Shown here: one piece after another, positions 48,041 through 55,963 of the stretch | Layout: the number at the start of each line of letters is the position of its first letter | Numbering within the stretch: position 1 is the first letter of the stretch | Assembly (NCBI GenBank): GCA_019636275.1 | Contig: JAHBXY010000028.1 | Span: forward strand, 1 to 64,000 | From: Planctomycetota bacterium | GTDB taxonomy: Bacteria > Planctomycetota > J058 | Reading direction: 5' to 3' | Length of the DNA stretch: 64,000 bases | The notes under the pieces: generated by a model | Seen by the model: only the letters and a program-made list of their open reading frames with translations | The model's database searches: none | Told to the model about the DNA's origin: nothing | Translations under genes and position numbers: made by a program

Positions 48041-48223
48041 ATGGTGTTTCGCCCTGCGCAGCCCAAGGACGAACGTCGGAGCAGTTGCTCTGAGGCGTCG
48101 CGGCGCGCCCAGATCGCGCGCGAGCGGGCGATGCACCCCGAAGCCCGCCAGGCTGCGGCGAGTCGCATGGCGGACCTCATCGCGCTCCTGCAGCCAGCGC
48201 GGCCCAGCCGTCCGCAGCGGTGA
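48041..48223 (+). CDS. Small basic protein preceding a nucleotidyltransferase, 60 residues
   Basis: MVFRPAQPKDERRSSCSEAS is followed by helix-forming RRAQIARERAMHPEARQAAA and RMADLIALLQP. No family was recognised. Its TGA overlaps the GTG of the nucleotidyltransferase gene by 4 bp, the usual arrangement of an antitoxin or partner with its enzyme. Promoter TTGGAA-N17-TAGCAT lies directly upstream. Codon use is less GC-biased than the core genes, suggesting acquisition. Confidence 0.6.
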   Translation: MVFRPAQPKDERRSSCSEASRRAQIARERAMHPEARQAAASRMADLIALLQPARPSRPQR

Positions 48224-48780
48224 ACCCGACGCTCGCGCTGGCCGCGCGAGTTCAAGCTCATCTCACCAACGAAGGCGTTCCGTGCGCGATCATCGGCGCT
48301 GTAGCCATGATCGCGCGCGGCTACGTGCGCTCGACGCAGGACCTCGACATCGCCACGTCCGTCCCGTTGAGCATCCTCGAACGTGTTGCCGAACGGCTGC
48401 GCGCTGACAAGCTCGGCGTCGTGTTGCGTCACCCGGATGAGCACGATCCTCTGTTCGGCGTGATCGACATCGACGCAGGCGAGTCCGCGGACCCGATTCA
48501 GATCGTGAACTTCCCGCCGAGCAGGCCTCTCGGCATCGCGACGATCCGCGGTGCGGAGAGGCTGCCGCACCTCACAATTCCCGTCGCAACCCTTCCACAC
48601 CTCATTGCGCTCAAGCTCTACGCCTGGGGCGGCCTGCACCTTAATGACGCGGGAAAGGACGTTCTGGCGCTGCTGCGGGCCAACCCCGGCATCGACATGG
48701 ACGCGCTGCGCGGTGTGTGCGCCGAGACCCGGGTGGACCGCCTGCTGGACGAGTTCCTCGAGCGCTTCTGGAATGGGTAG
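48220..48780 (+). CDS. Nucleotidyltransferase-fold protein (AbiEii/MNT-like)
   Basis: 186 residues. The core CAIIGAVAMIARGYVRSTQDLDIA shows the Gly-x-Ala...G..R.T.D.D pattern of minimal nucleotidyltransferases; the catalytic acidic pair is in QDLDIA. A later ASP-region ADPIQIVNFPPSRP and PVATLPHLIALKLYAWGGL match families annotated as AbiEii or nucleotidyltransferase toxins. It probably modifies tRNA or protein in a toxin-antitoxin setting with its small coupled partner upstream. A third short frame overlaps its 3' end by 8 bp. Confidence 0.78.
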   Translation: MNPTLALAARVQAHLTNEGVPCAIIGAVAMIARGYVRSTQDLDIATSVPLSILERVAERLRADKLGVVLRHPDEHDPLFGVIDIDAGESADPIQIVNFPPSRPLGIATIRGAERLPHLTIPVATLPHLIALKLYAWGGLHLNDAGKDVLALLRANPGIDMDALRGVCAETRVDRLLDEFLERFWNG

Positions 48781-48988
48781 AGGCAAGCCGTGGCCGAGCG
48801 GCGAAGACGTCATCGCCCGGCTCCGTCGCGAGCTGGGCAAGTCGCGGAGTCAGTCTGACGCTGCGCTTGCTGATCTCGAGCGCCCTGGACCGCATCGACT
48901 GGAACCCCGAGCTCGCCTGGCGGGTGACGAGGTCGCCGTGACAAGGACGGTCGCCGTGTCGTCGTGCACTCGTACGGGTGCTGGTTAG
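48773..48988 (+). CDS. Possible small protein, 71 residues
   Basis: It begins MGRGKPWPSGEDVIARLRRE inside the end of the nucleotidyltransferase gene (8 bp overlap). The first 40 residues are plausible helix-rich protein; the rest is Arg/Ala-rich and doubtful. No ribosome site beyond coupling. May be a third member of the cassette. Confidence 0.35.
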   Translation: MGRGKPWPSGEDVIARLRRELGKSRSQSDAALADLERPGPHRLEPRARLAGDEVAVTRTVAVSSCTRTGAG

Positions 48989-49008
48989 CTCAACAAGGAG
49001 GTGGGGCC

Positions 49009-49923
49009 GTGGGCAGAGGTCGTATCGCGTGCGTCATGATCTTGGCCGCCTTTGCGGGCTGCGAGCGACGCGACGAGGTCGGCGCGCCACCGGCGCCAAG
49101 CCCGACGACGAGCGCCGTCGCCTCGGCGTCGAGCACCGCCGCCTCGGCGTCCACTCCGGCGACGACGGTCGTCGTCGCGGCGAGCGGGTCCGCGCCAGAG
49201 GAGTCGGTGAGCCCTTCGCCGGCGCGTGAGACACCACCGGCAACCGACGCCGAGCTCCCCACGTCCGACGACGAGCGCCGGGTTTTCCTGGCGGCGCGCC
49301 GAGCGCGCGGCATCGTCGAACTCGAGGCGTATGCGGCGGCGGGCCTCTTCCCGCACAACCACGACACAGGAGGAGAGCGTATCCCGTACCTCCTCGACCG
49401 GCATGGCCGCCTGTGCGCCGTGGCCTACCTGATGGTCAGCTCGATCGTTGGCAACGGCTTCAGCCATGAGGCGTTCGCGAAGCTCAACGACCGCGCCATC
49501 GTCCACCACAGCGTCGATCCCGAGCCGGAGTCGGATGAAGCGGTGGCAATCGAGGAGCGGTATCGCCCCATGTCGACGCTTCTGCAGGAGCTGGCCCGGC
49601 TCGATAACCACGTCCGCGTGGCCGACGTGAAGGACGGCCCGCTGCTGCGCTGGATTCTCACCTCGGGCTTCACGCAGACGGAGTGCGCTCTCATCCAGCC
49701 GGGCTACACGTACCTACAGTGCGATGACTGCAAGCCTGGCTCGGAGCAGAGACCGGAATCATTGGGAAAGCCAGCCGCGGCGGCCCGCGAGCTCGAGGCT
49801 GCCGACCGCGAGCGTATCCGGGGCCACCTCACCAGGGTGATCTCGGGCCTGCGAGCGCACACTGACGAGAGCTTGGCGCTCTGTCTCGAGCAGCTGCGCG
49901 AGGTCGACCCGGCCCGGTTCTGA
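49009..49923 (+). CDS. Lipoprotein with conserved cytosolic-like domain, 304 residues
   Basis: MGRGRIACVMILAAFAGCE is a lipoprotein signal (AFAGC lipobox), followed by a 60-residue Ser/Thr/Ala/Pro linker. The folded part contains FLAARRARGIVELEAYAAAG, LFPHNHDTGGERIPYLLDRH and GRLCAVAYLMVSSIVGNGFS, a pattern I associate with uncharacterised Myxococcota/Planctomycetota proteins. The pair of late Cys in LQCDDCKPG could bind metal or form a disulfide. AAGGAGGTG at 48995-49003 gives GTG 49009 an ideal ribosome site. Function unknown. Confidence 0.78.
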   Translation: MGRGRIACVMILAAFAGCERRDEVGAPPAPSPTTSAVASASSTAASASTPATTVVVAASGSAPEESVSPSPARETPPATDAELPTSDDERRVFLAARRARGIVELEAYAAAGLFPHNHDTGGERIPYLLDRHGRLCAVAYLMVSSIVGNGFSHEAFAKLNDRAIVHHSVDPEPESDEAVAIEERYRPMSTLLQELARLDNHVRVADVKDGPLLRWILTSGFTQTECALIQPGYTYLQCDDCKPGSEQRPESLGKPAAAARELEAADRERIRGHLTRVISGLRAHTDESLALCLEQLREVDPARF

Positions 49924-50041
49924 GTGAGGCATCTCGGACCGGTTGGCGAACGCGCGGACGCGAGGAGGTCCGAGCGCGCGCGTTCAGTACAACCCGAAGG
50001 GCCCCCCGCGAAGGGCGCCTCTCCACGTCACGATAGTCGTG

Positions 50042-50055
50042 ATCGGGGTAGGGAG
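50042..50055. repeat. 14 bp direct repeat of the tRNA-Pro 3' end (att-like)
   Basis: ATCGGGGTAGGGAG at 50042-50055 is identical to 51470-51483, where it forms the 3' end of tRNA-Pro(GGG). The two copies bracket 1.4 kb that contains the tandem duplication. The preceding TCACGATAGTCGTGA is an inverted repeat. Confidence 0.55.
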
Positions 50056-50070
50056 CCTGGTATCGAAAAG

Positions 50071-50154
50071 TGGCTGGAGCGGTACCGCCGGGAGTTCTGC
50101 CTGGCCGGGGCGACCGACCTGGACTTGGCCGGGCTGGAGGCGCTCGCGGCCTAG
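50071..50154 (+). pseudogene. Gene-end fragment, copy 1 (REFCLAGATDLDLAGLEALAA)
   Basis: An open stretch encodes WLERYRREFCLAG then ATDLDLAGLEALAA and stops at 50154. The same C-terminal peptide recurs in unit B. There is no start codon with a ribosome site and no upstream body of a gene, so it looks like the severed end of a gene carried in with the unit. Confidence 0.45.
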
Positions 50155-50223
50155 ACCGCGCCTGAAGGGTTCCGAGGGGTGGCGCCTGGCACCACGCCTC
50201 CCGGTGCGCCACCCTACCTCCCT

Positions 50224-50616
50224 GTGGAGCCCCCTTCCGAGCGCCCCTCCCCGTCAGGCCGCCTGCCGCGGGGCCTGCGCCGTCCCTGCCCCGAATGCGG
50301 CGAGAGGGTCCCCGCGAGGGTTGGGCGAGTGGTCTGTCCCGAGTGCGGGCTGGACGTGAACGCCGCGTTGAGGGACAAGCGGTATGCCGTTGTCCCCCCA
50401 GACTACAGGAGTGCGCCGCTCCTCCTGAAGCAGGGCTGGTGGGGAGGGCTCGCGTTCATGATCATGGGCGTCATCGCGACGGTCTGGGGACTTTGGGCAG
50501 GTCCAGAACTGGGGGACCCGCGCGGCGTCGTTGTCGGGCCTGTCGCCTTCGCTGTGGGACTGTGGACCATGGTTCGGGACCTATGGCGTCGTTCTCGTCG
50601 TTCACAGGAGGAGTGA
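50224..50616 (+). CDS. Zinc-ribbon membrane protein, paralogue 1
   Basis: 130 residues from GTG 50224. A four-Cys zinc ribbon CPECGERVPARVGRVVCPEC is followed by LDVNAALR, then two TM helices (GGLAFMIMGVIATVWGLWA and VVGPVAFAVGLWTMV) and a basic end. GTG 50224 is preferred to GTG 50179 because unit B keeps the frame only from the equivalent VEPPS start; upstream of it the two units are out of frame with each other. Function unknown; small ribbon-TM proteins often sense or buffer metals or regulate membrane partners. Confidence 0.7.
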   Translation: MEPPSERPSPSGRLPRGLRRPCPECGERVPARVGRVVCPECGLDVNAALRDKRYAVVPPDYRSAPLLLKQGWWGGLAFMIMGVIATVWGLWAGPELGDPRGVVVGPVAFAVGLWTMVRDLWRRSRRSQEE

Positions 50617-50702
50617 CTCCGCCGCTCCGCCACCCTGCCGCATCATCACCTCGCGATGCCTGTCCCCCCTGGCAACCCTCGCCCGTGCTGTTGACAACGT
50701 GG

Positions 50703-50782
50703 CTGGAGCGGAACGCCGGGAGTTCTGCCTGGCGGGGGCGACCGATCTGTACTTGGCCGGGAGGGAGGCGCTCGCGGCGTAG
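50703..50782 (+). pseudogene. Gene-end fragment, copy 2
   Basis: REFCLAGATDLYLAGREALAA ending at 50782, the duplicate of the fragment at 50071-50154. The residues before it are frameshifted relative to copy 1. Confidence 0.4.
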
Positions 50783-50849
50783 ACCGCCCGTGAAGGTTCC
50801 GAGGGGTGGCGCCTGGCACCACACTTCCCGCTGCGCCACCCTACTCCCT

Positions 50850-51224
50850 GTGGAACCCCCTTCCGACCGCCCTTCACCATCAGGCCGCCTGCCGCACCTC
50901 CGTCGTCCCTGTCCCGGATGCGGCGAGAGGGCCCCTGCGAGGGCTGGGCGAGCCGTCTGTCCGGCGTGCGGGCTGGACGTGAACGCCGCGTTGAGGGAAA
51001 GGCGCGCTGCCATGCCCGACCACAGGAGGTGGGCCGAACACCTCCTGAAGGAGGGTTGGTGGGGAGGGCTCGCGTTCATGATCCTCGGCGTCGGCGTGGC
51101 GTTGGGGGCAAGGGATCTGGAGGACCCACGCGGCTACATCGCGGGACTTGGCGCCTTCGCTGTGGGACTTTGGGCCATGGTTCGGGACCTGTGGCGGCGC
51201 CTTCGTCGTTCAAATGAGGAATGA
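50850..51224 (+). CDS. Zinc-ribbon membrane protein, paralogue 2
   Basis: 124 residues. The ribbon is CPGCGERAPARAGRAVCPAC followed by GLDVNAALRER; two TM segments (GGLAFMILGVGVALGA and IAGLGAFAVGLWAMVRDLW) are shortened by small deletions relative to paralogue 1. All four Cys are kept, indicating selection on the zinc site after duplication. Start GTG 50850 aligns with GTG 50224 of paralogue 1; a longer frame to GTG 50790 exists. Confidence 0.68.
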   Translation: MEPPSDRPSPSGRLPHLRRPCPGCGERAPARAGRAVCPACGLDVNAALRERRAAMPDHRRWAEHLLKEGWWGGLAFMILGVGVALGARDLEDPRGYIAGLGAFAVGLWAMVRDLWRRLRRSNEE

Positions 51225-51269
51225 CCCGAGTGCCGTGGGGTTGCTCCCGAGGACTCACGATGCGTCCGG

Positions 51270-51407
51270 GAGGATCAGCGGCAATGGGTGGGGCGAGTGT
51301 TGTTCCCCTACGGCGCGGTCACGTGCATGGTCCCGCTCATCGAATCCTTCGGGTTCCGCATCACGGCCATCGACGACAAGACAAGCACGCGTGCGCACGA
51401 GCCTTGA
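51270..51407 (+). other. Possible C-terminal gene remnant
   Basis: One frame reads WVGRVLFPYGAVTCMVPLIE then SFGFRITAIDDKTSTRAHEP and stops at TGA 51405-51407. The composition is that of a real protein, but no start codon with a ribosome site precedes it and upstream coding is lost. It lies inside the att-flanked segment. Confidence 0.3.
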
Positions 51408-51432
51408 TGGAGCCGGAGGTGCTCCGGAACCG

Positions 51433-51461
51433 CGACGGCCGCGACATCGTCGCGGCCGTCG
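51433..51461 (-). terminator. Perfect 13 bp hairpin terminator of tRNA-Pro
   Basis: CGACGGCCGCGAC (51433-51445) and GTCGCGGCCGTCG (51449-51461), loop ATC, 9 bp beyond the tRNA 3' end on the minus strand. Confidence 0.7.
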
Positions 51462-51470
51462 GATCAGTCA

Positions 51471-51544
51471 TCGGGGTAGGGAGATTTGAACTCCCGATCT
51501 CTTGTCCCCCAGACAAGCGCCTTACCAGGCTAGGCCATACCCCG
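51471..51544 (-). tRNA. tRNA-Pro (anticodon GGG)
   Basis: 74 nt cloverleaf on the minus strand: acceptor CGGGGTA / TACCCCG with discriminator A, D arm GCCTAGCCTGGTAAGGC, anticodon arm CTTGT-CTGGGGG-ACAAG (anticodon GGG), and T arm GGGAG-TTCAAAT-CTCCC. CCA is not encoded. It reads CCC and CCU proline codons. A hairpin follows, and its 3' end is repeated at 50042-50055, as at integration sites. Confidence 0.95.
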
Positions 51545-51611
51545 AGCGCGGGACCTTGGCCCCGTGCGGGTGCCGACTATACCCGATCCGGGTCGGCGCG
51601 CCAGGGTGCCT

Positions 51612-54600
51612 CTACGGCTTGCCGAGGCGCTCCTTCAGGGCGCGGGCCTCCTTGTGGTCGGGGTCGGCCTCGAGGGCGGCGGCGACCTTCTCCAGCGCGG
51701 CGGCCTTGTCGCCCAGGCCCTCGTGGCAGGCGGCCTGGCCGTAGAGGGCCTCCACCCGGTAGGGGACCTTGAGGTCGAGGGCGGCCTGGTACTCGTCGAT
51801 CGCGCGCGCGAGCTTCGCCCGGTCGCGCAGGGCGGTGCGGCGCAGGCCCTGGGCCAGGAGCATGTGCGCCTCGACGATGAACGGGTCGATGAGGTTGATG
51901 TCGTCGAGCACCTCGACGACCTCGGGCCAGCGGTTCTGCTCCTTGGCCCAGGTGGCGTAGTCGACGCGCGCCTTGGCGTCCTGGCTGTCGAGCGCGCAGA
52001 CCCGGCGCAGGGCGGCCATGGCCCTGGCCTTGTCGCCGGCGGCCGTGTAGCAGCCGTGCAGCAGGCGCTGGATGTCCGGCGTCGGCGGCGTGAGGCGGGC
52101 GACCTCCTCGAAGTCGGCGATCGCGCCCTTGATGTCGTTCCTGGCCCGACGGAGCTGCCCCCGCACGTGGTAGGCGAGCACCGGGTCGCGCGTGCCGAGG
52201 TCGAGGGCGTGGCCGATGTGCCGCAAGGCGGCGCCGCGCCGGCCGCGGGAGTTCATGACGAGCGCGAGGGCGAGGTGGGCGTCGGCGGCGCCCGCGCGGA
52301 CGGCCCGGCCGCGGGCGATCGCGAGGGTGGCGGCGCCCGGCTGCTGACCGGTCATGGCCTCGATCCCCGAGACGAGCCCCCAGGGCAGGAGCGCGCGCTC
52401 GGCGTGCTGGAGCGCCAGGCCGGCGTGGAGCTCGGCGTCGGCCGTGCTGCCGCCGAGCGCGTAGGCGCGGGCCAGCGCGCCGCGCGCGGCCACGTCCCAG
52501 GGGTTCCTGCCCACCTGGTCGAGGAGCGCCTGCCGCTGCTCGGGGCCGGGCGGCGGGGCGAAGGCGAAGCGGGCGTAGCGCTGGTGCAGGAAGGCCAGGA
52601 AGCGCCGGTCGAGCTCCTCGCACTCGATCCCCAGCGCGCCCGGGATCGCCGCGCGCGTGTCCTTGCCGGCGGCGTACTGGTCGAGCAGGCGCAGGATCGC
52701 GTCGAAGCCGAAGGCCTGGTCGATGAACTCGCACAGGATCCCGGCCTGGTAGTAGGACATGATCACCTGCGCGCCGTAGCTGGGCTTCGTGAAGCCGCGG
52801 TCGAGCTCGGCCACGGGCAGGAGCAGTTGGCGGTCGATCAGCGCCAGGACGTCGCGGTCGAAGTCGCGCACCCACGTCGGCCGGCCGCGCGGCTCCTCGA
52901 ACACCGACAGCCCCTCGGTCAGCCAGCGCGGCACGCGGTTCTTCGTGCGCGTGAGCGTGGCCACGTGCGTGAGCTCGTGCCAGAGCGTCCGCCCCCAGCT
53001 GTGCGCGCCGACCGCCTCGCGCTCGTTGGCCGAGAGCACGGTGACGACGTTGCCGAAGCACACGCCCAGCGCCGGGATCCCGGGCAGGCCGACGCTCCGC
53101 GCCGAGAAGTCGGCGTGCTTGGGGAACAGCTCGACCAGCACCTTCTCGGGGAAGGCCCCGTAGCGCTTGCCCAGGCGCTCGCGCGCCTCCTGGCACAGGG
53201 CGACCACGTAGCGCGCCGACGCCTCGACCTCGTCGCCGTGCAGCCGGATCGTGAAGCCCTCGACCTCGATCGTCTTGTACTGCCGCTCGAGCCGGTCGAA
53301 GAGCTCGAGCTTGTTGTAGGTGAAGACGTTGTAGGGGTCGTGCTCGAACGCCAGCCGCAGGACCCGCCGCCCCTCCTCCTCGTCGCCCGTGCGCGTGAGG
53401 CTGACGCCCAGGACCGACAGGATCGGGTGGTAGTCGGGGTCGACCTGCAGCCCCTTGCGCGCCAGGTCGCGCGCCTCGGCGTAGCGGAACTTGAGCGTGA
53501 CCACGTCGGCCACCCGCTCGTAGAAGCGCGCGCACTTCGGCCGCGCCGCCAGCAGGGCGCCCTCGACCGCGGCCAGCCCGGCGGCGTCGGCGCGCAGCAG
53601 GAGCACGGCGGCCTTCGAGGCCAGGAGCTCGGGGTCGGCCGGGTGCTCGCGCAGCCCCGCCTCGGCGTGCTCGAGCGCCTTGTCCAGCTCGCCGTCGGTC
53701 GCCGCCACCTGCGCCAGCGTCGCGTGCGCGCCCGGGTGGGCCGGGTTCGCCGCCAGGGCCACCTGCAGGTTGCGCGAGGCGTCGCCGAACTTGCCCTGCC
53801 CGGCGTAGAACTGCGCCACGAGCGCCCGCGCGAGGCCCACGCGCGCGTCGGGGTGGTTCGGGTCGAGCTCCACCGCCCGCTCGAACGAGCGCCGCGCGGC
53901 CGGCACGTCGTGCTTGAGCAGCGACAGCGTCCCCGCCTCGACGTGCGCGGCGACGAACGCCTCGTCCTTCGCGAGCGCCTGGTCGAGCATGCGCCGGGCG
54001 TACTCGACCATGCGCTTCTGGTACTGCTTCTTGATCGCCGGCAGCGTATCGGCCGCCCGGCAGGCCCGGGCCACCCACACGAACTCCTCGGGCTCGAGCT
54101 TCGGCTTCGCGGCGTAGTAGTCGAGGACCTTCTCGAGCGCCGCCACGCCCTTGGGCCGCTCGTCGGTGTCGACGAGCAGCACCCCCTGCCGCACGAGCGC
54201 CTCGAGGTAGGGCGCCCCGCCCTTGGGCCGCCCCAGCGCCGCCGCGACCCCGTAGGCCTGCGCGGCCGCCGTCAGCTCGCCCCGTGCCTCGGCCAGGACG
54301 CCGCGCACGAGGTGCCCCTCGGGCTGGTCGGCCTGCAGCTCGACCAGCCGGTCGGCCGCGTGCGCCGCCTCGCCCGCGCGGCCGGTCTTGAGCATGAGGC
54401 GCCCGAGCGCCGTCAGCGCCACCGCGTCGGCCGGGTCGTTCTCCAGCGCCGCGCGCAGGATGGCCTCCGCCTCGTCGTGGCGCCCGCGCCCGGCCAGCGC
54501 CGCCGCGCGGTCGACCGGCTCCTCCGGCAGGTCGTCGTCGGTGGTCCCGCGACGGTCCTCGCCGAACATGCGGCCGAACGGGTCCCGCTCCTGCGCCCAC

Positions 54601-54656
54601 AGCGGCGCGGCGGAGGTCAGGGCGAGCGAGGCGGCGAGGACGAGGCGCAGGCGCAT
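51612..54656 (-). CDS. Secreted TPR protein with gluzincin (peptidase MA-like) domain
   Basis: 1014 residues. Signal peptide MRLRLVLAASLALTSAAPLWAQ. TPR-like helices fill about 50-460 and 640-1010. Between them is a zinc protease domain: LWHELTHVATLTRTKNRVPR gives HExxH, and WLTEGLSVFEE supplies the third ligand Glu 25 residues later, as in the peptidase MA family. The catalytic Glu is present, so it should be active. It is predicted in the periplasm or at the cell surface. GGGAG 7 nt before ATG fixes the start. It is divergent from the RING-like gene by 60 bp. The substrate is unknown; TPRs on both sides suggest a complex. Confidence 0.9.
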   Translation of the reverse strand: MRLRLVLAASLALTSAAPLWAQERDPFGRMFGEDRRGTTDDDLPEEPVDRAAALAGRGRHDEAEAILRAALENDPADAVALTALGRLMLKTGRAGEAAHAADRLVELQADQPEGHLVRGVLAEARGELTAAAQAYGVAAALGRPKGGAPYLEALVRQGVLLVDTDERPKGVAALEKVLDYYAAKPKLEPEEFVWVARACRAADTLPAIKKQYQKRMVEYARRMLDQALAKDEAFVAAHVEAGTLSLLKHDVPAARRSFERAVELDPNHPDARVGLARALVAQFYAGQGKFGDASRNLQVALAANPAHPGAHATLAQVAATDGELDKALEHAEAGLREHPADPELLASKAAVLLLRADAAGLAAVEGALLAARPKCARFYERVADVVTLKFRYAEARDLARKGLQVDPDYHPILSVLGVSLTRTGDEEEGRRVLRLAFEHDPYNVFTYNKLELFDRLERQYKTIEVEGFTIRLHGDEVEASARYVVALCQEARERLGKRYGAFPEKVLVELFPKHADFSARSVGLPGIPALGVCFGNVVTVLSANEREAVGAHSWGRTLWHELTHVATLTRTKNRVPRWLTEGLSVFEEPRGRPTWVRDFDRDVLALIDRQLLLPVAELDRGFTKPSYGAQVIMSYYQAGILCEFIDQAFGFDAILRLLDQYAAGKDTRAAIPGALGIECEELDRRFLAFLHQRYARFAFAPPPGPEQRQALLDQVGRNPWDVAARGALARAYALGGSTADAELHAGLALQHAERALLPWGLVSGIEAMTGQQPGAATLAIARGRAVRAGAADAHLALALVMNSRGRRGAALRHIGHALDLGTRDPVLAYHVRGQLRRARNDIKGAIADFEEVARLTPPTPDIQRLLHGCYTAAGDKARAMAALRRVCALDSQDAKARVDYATWAKEQNRWPEVVEVLDDINLIDPFIVEAHMLLAQGLRRTALRDRAKLARAIDEYQAALDLKVPYRVEALYGQAACHEGLGDKAAALEKVAAALEADPDHKEARALKERLGKP

Positions 54657-54716
54657 GGCGACTCCCGGGCGCATCTTGCCCACTGGACGCAGGGGATCAA
54701 GCTACGATCGCGGGTC

Positions 54717-55145
54717 ATGGACCGGACGGGGCCCAGGGTCCACGTCGCGCCCACCCGCTGCCCCTTCTGCCACGAGGCCGTGCAGAAGGGCGAGCAGCCG
54801 GCCGTGTGCCCGGAGTGCCACGCCCTGCACCACGTGGCCTGCCTCGACGAGGCCGGCGCCTGCGCGGCCTGCGGGCGGCGCGTCGCCTCGCCCGAGGACT
54901 CGAAGCTCGCCGCCGCCCTGCGGGCACGGGCGCCTGCGCGGGAGAAGCCGCCCGGGCCGGCGACGACCTCCCCGCCCGCCGACGAGGGCTGGTCGGCGCT
55001 CCTGCTCCCGGCCACGATCGTGTTTCCCCCCTGGTTCCTGGTGGCCCTCAGCCTGCGCATCTTCCTCGACCTCGAGGTCGTGCTCGCCTCGCTGATTTCG
55101 CTCGCGCTCATGGCCGTCGCCGTGCTCCTGTGGCGCAGGCGGTAG
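54717..55145 (+). CDS. RING-like zinc finger membrane protein
   Basis: 142 residues. An N-terminal cross-brace zinc finger, CPFCHEAVQKGEQPAVCPEC then HALHHVACL and CAACG, gives CxxC, CxxC-x3-H, a later C and a final CxxC. This is the spacing of prokaryotic RING (Prok-RING) domains. A Pro-rich linker and two TM helices (LLPATIVFPPWFLVALSL and VVLASLISLALMAVAVLLW) anchor it in the membrane. Comparable bacterial proteins occur near ubiquitin-like or stress systems, but no E1/E2-like gene is here. TACGAT (54703-54708) ends 8 nt before ATG with no Shine-Dalgarno site. kdsB follows after 11 bp. Confidence 0.78.
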   Translation: MDRTGPRVHVAPTRCPFCHEAVQKGEQPAVCPECHALHHVACLDEAGACAACGRRVASPEDSKLAAALRARAPAREKPPGPATTSPPADEGWSALLLPATIVFPPWFLVALSLRIFLDLEVVLASLISLALMAVAVLLWRRR

Positions 55146-55156
55146 GATCGCGCCCC

Positions 55157-55894
55157 ATGGCCCAGGTCCTCACCGTCATCCCGGCCCGCCTCGGCTCCAC
55201 GCGCCTCCCGCGCAAGGTCCTGCTCAGGGACACCGGCCGCTACCTGATCGACCACGTCCACGAGCGCGTGCGGGCCGCGAAGCACGCCGGGCGCGTGGTC
55301 GTGGCCACCGACAGCGACGAGGTCCTCGCGGCCTGCCGCACGTTCGGCGCCGAGGCGCTCATGACCCGGGCCGATCACCCGAGCGGCACCGACCGCGTCG
55401 CCGAGGTCGCCCGCGCCCTCGGCGGCGCGTTCGACCTCGTGGTCAACGTCCAGGGCGACGAGCCGGAGCTCGACCCGGGCCACGTCGACCGCCTGATCGA
55501 GCTCATGCGCCACACGCGCGCCGAGATGGGCACCCTCGCCGAGCCGCTCGACGACCCCGACGAGGTCGCGAAGTCCCAGGTCGTCAAGGTCGTGACCGAC
55601 CACCACGGCCGCGCCCTCTACTTCTCGCGCTCGCCCCTGCCGAGCCTCGGGGCGGCCCCGGCCGAGGGCGAGCCGCTGGCGCTGCGGCACGTGGGGATCT
55701 ACGCCTTCACGCCCGCGTTCCTGCAGACCTTCTGCGCCCTGCCGCCCGCGCCGCTCGAGCGCCGCGAGCGCCTCGAGCAGTTGCGCGCGCTCTGGCACGG
55801 CCACGCGATCCACGTCGGCGTCGTCGCGGCCCAGGGCGTCCGCGGGATCGACACCCCCGAGGACTACGCGGCCTTCGTCGCCCGCCGGCGCTAA
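55157..55894 (+). CDS. kdsB: 3-deoxy-manno-octulosonate cytidylyltransferase (CMP-KDO synthetase)
   Basis: 245 residues, normal length. The N-terminal IPARLGSTRLPRK, ATDSDEV and HPSGTDRVAE, then NVQGDEPELDP (metal site) and HVGIYAFTPAFL, are diagnostic for KdsB. It activates KDO with CTP for lipid A-core synthesis in the cytoplasm, so the organism makes LPS. CTP comes from PyrG encoded just downstream, an order common in Gram-negatives. TAGGAT overlaps the preceding stop and ends 8 nt before ATG, so a separate leaderless transcript is likely. Confidence 0.95.
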   Translation: MAQVLTVIPARLGSTRLPRKVLLRDTGRYLIDHVHERVRAAKHAGRVVVATDSDEVLAACRTFGAEALMTRADHPSGTDRVAEVARALGGAFDLVVNVQGDEPELDPGHVDRLIELMRHTRAEMGTLAEPLDDPDEVAKSQVVKVVTDHHGRALYFSRSPLPSLGAAPAEGEPLALRHVGIYAFTPAFLQTFCALPPAPLERRERLEQLRALWHGHAIHVGVVAAQGVRGIDTPEDYAAFVARRR

Positions 55895-55963
55895 CCGCCG
55901 TCACGTCCTCGGTCAGGCCCATCCCCGGAGGCCCGGCCGGACAGGGGCGTGGCGGACGCCCAG

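Larger units (their letters stand above)
50071..51224 (+). repeat. Recent tandem duplication of about 0.6 kb
   Basis: Unit A begins at 50071 (tggctggagcggtaccgccg) and unit B at 50700 (tggctggagcggaacgccgg). They are similar through the gene ends at 50616 and 51224, including the non-coding stretch between the fragment and the zinc-ribbon gene. Offsets shrink from 629 to 608 bp through small deletions in unit B. Confidence 0.9.

Noticed and set aside
48773-48988. Arg-rich frame as a confident third toxin-antitoxin gene
   Set aside because: Kept only at low confidence; the second half is low-complexity and no family or own ribosome site was found.
51564-54700. Plus-strand open frame covering the TPR-protease gene
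   Set aside because: Antisense shadow; only the part from 54717 on, which encodes the RING-like protein, is real.
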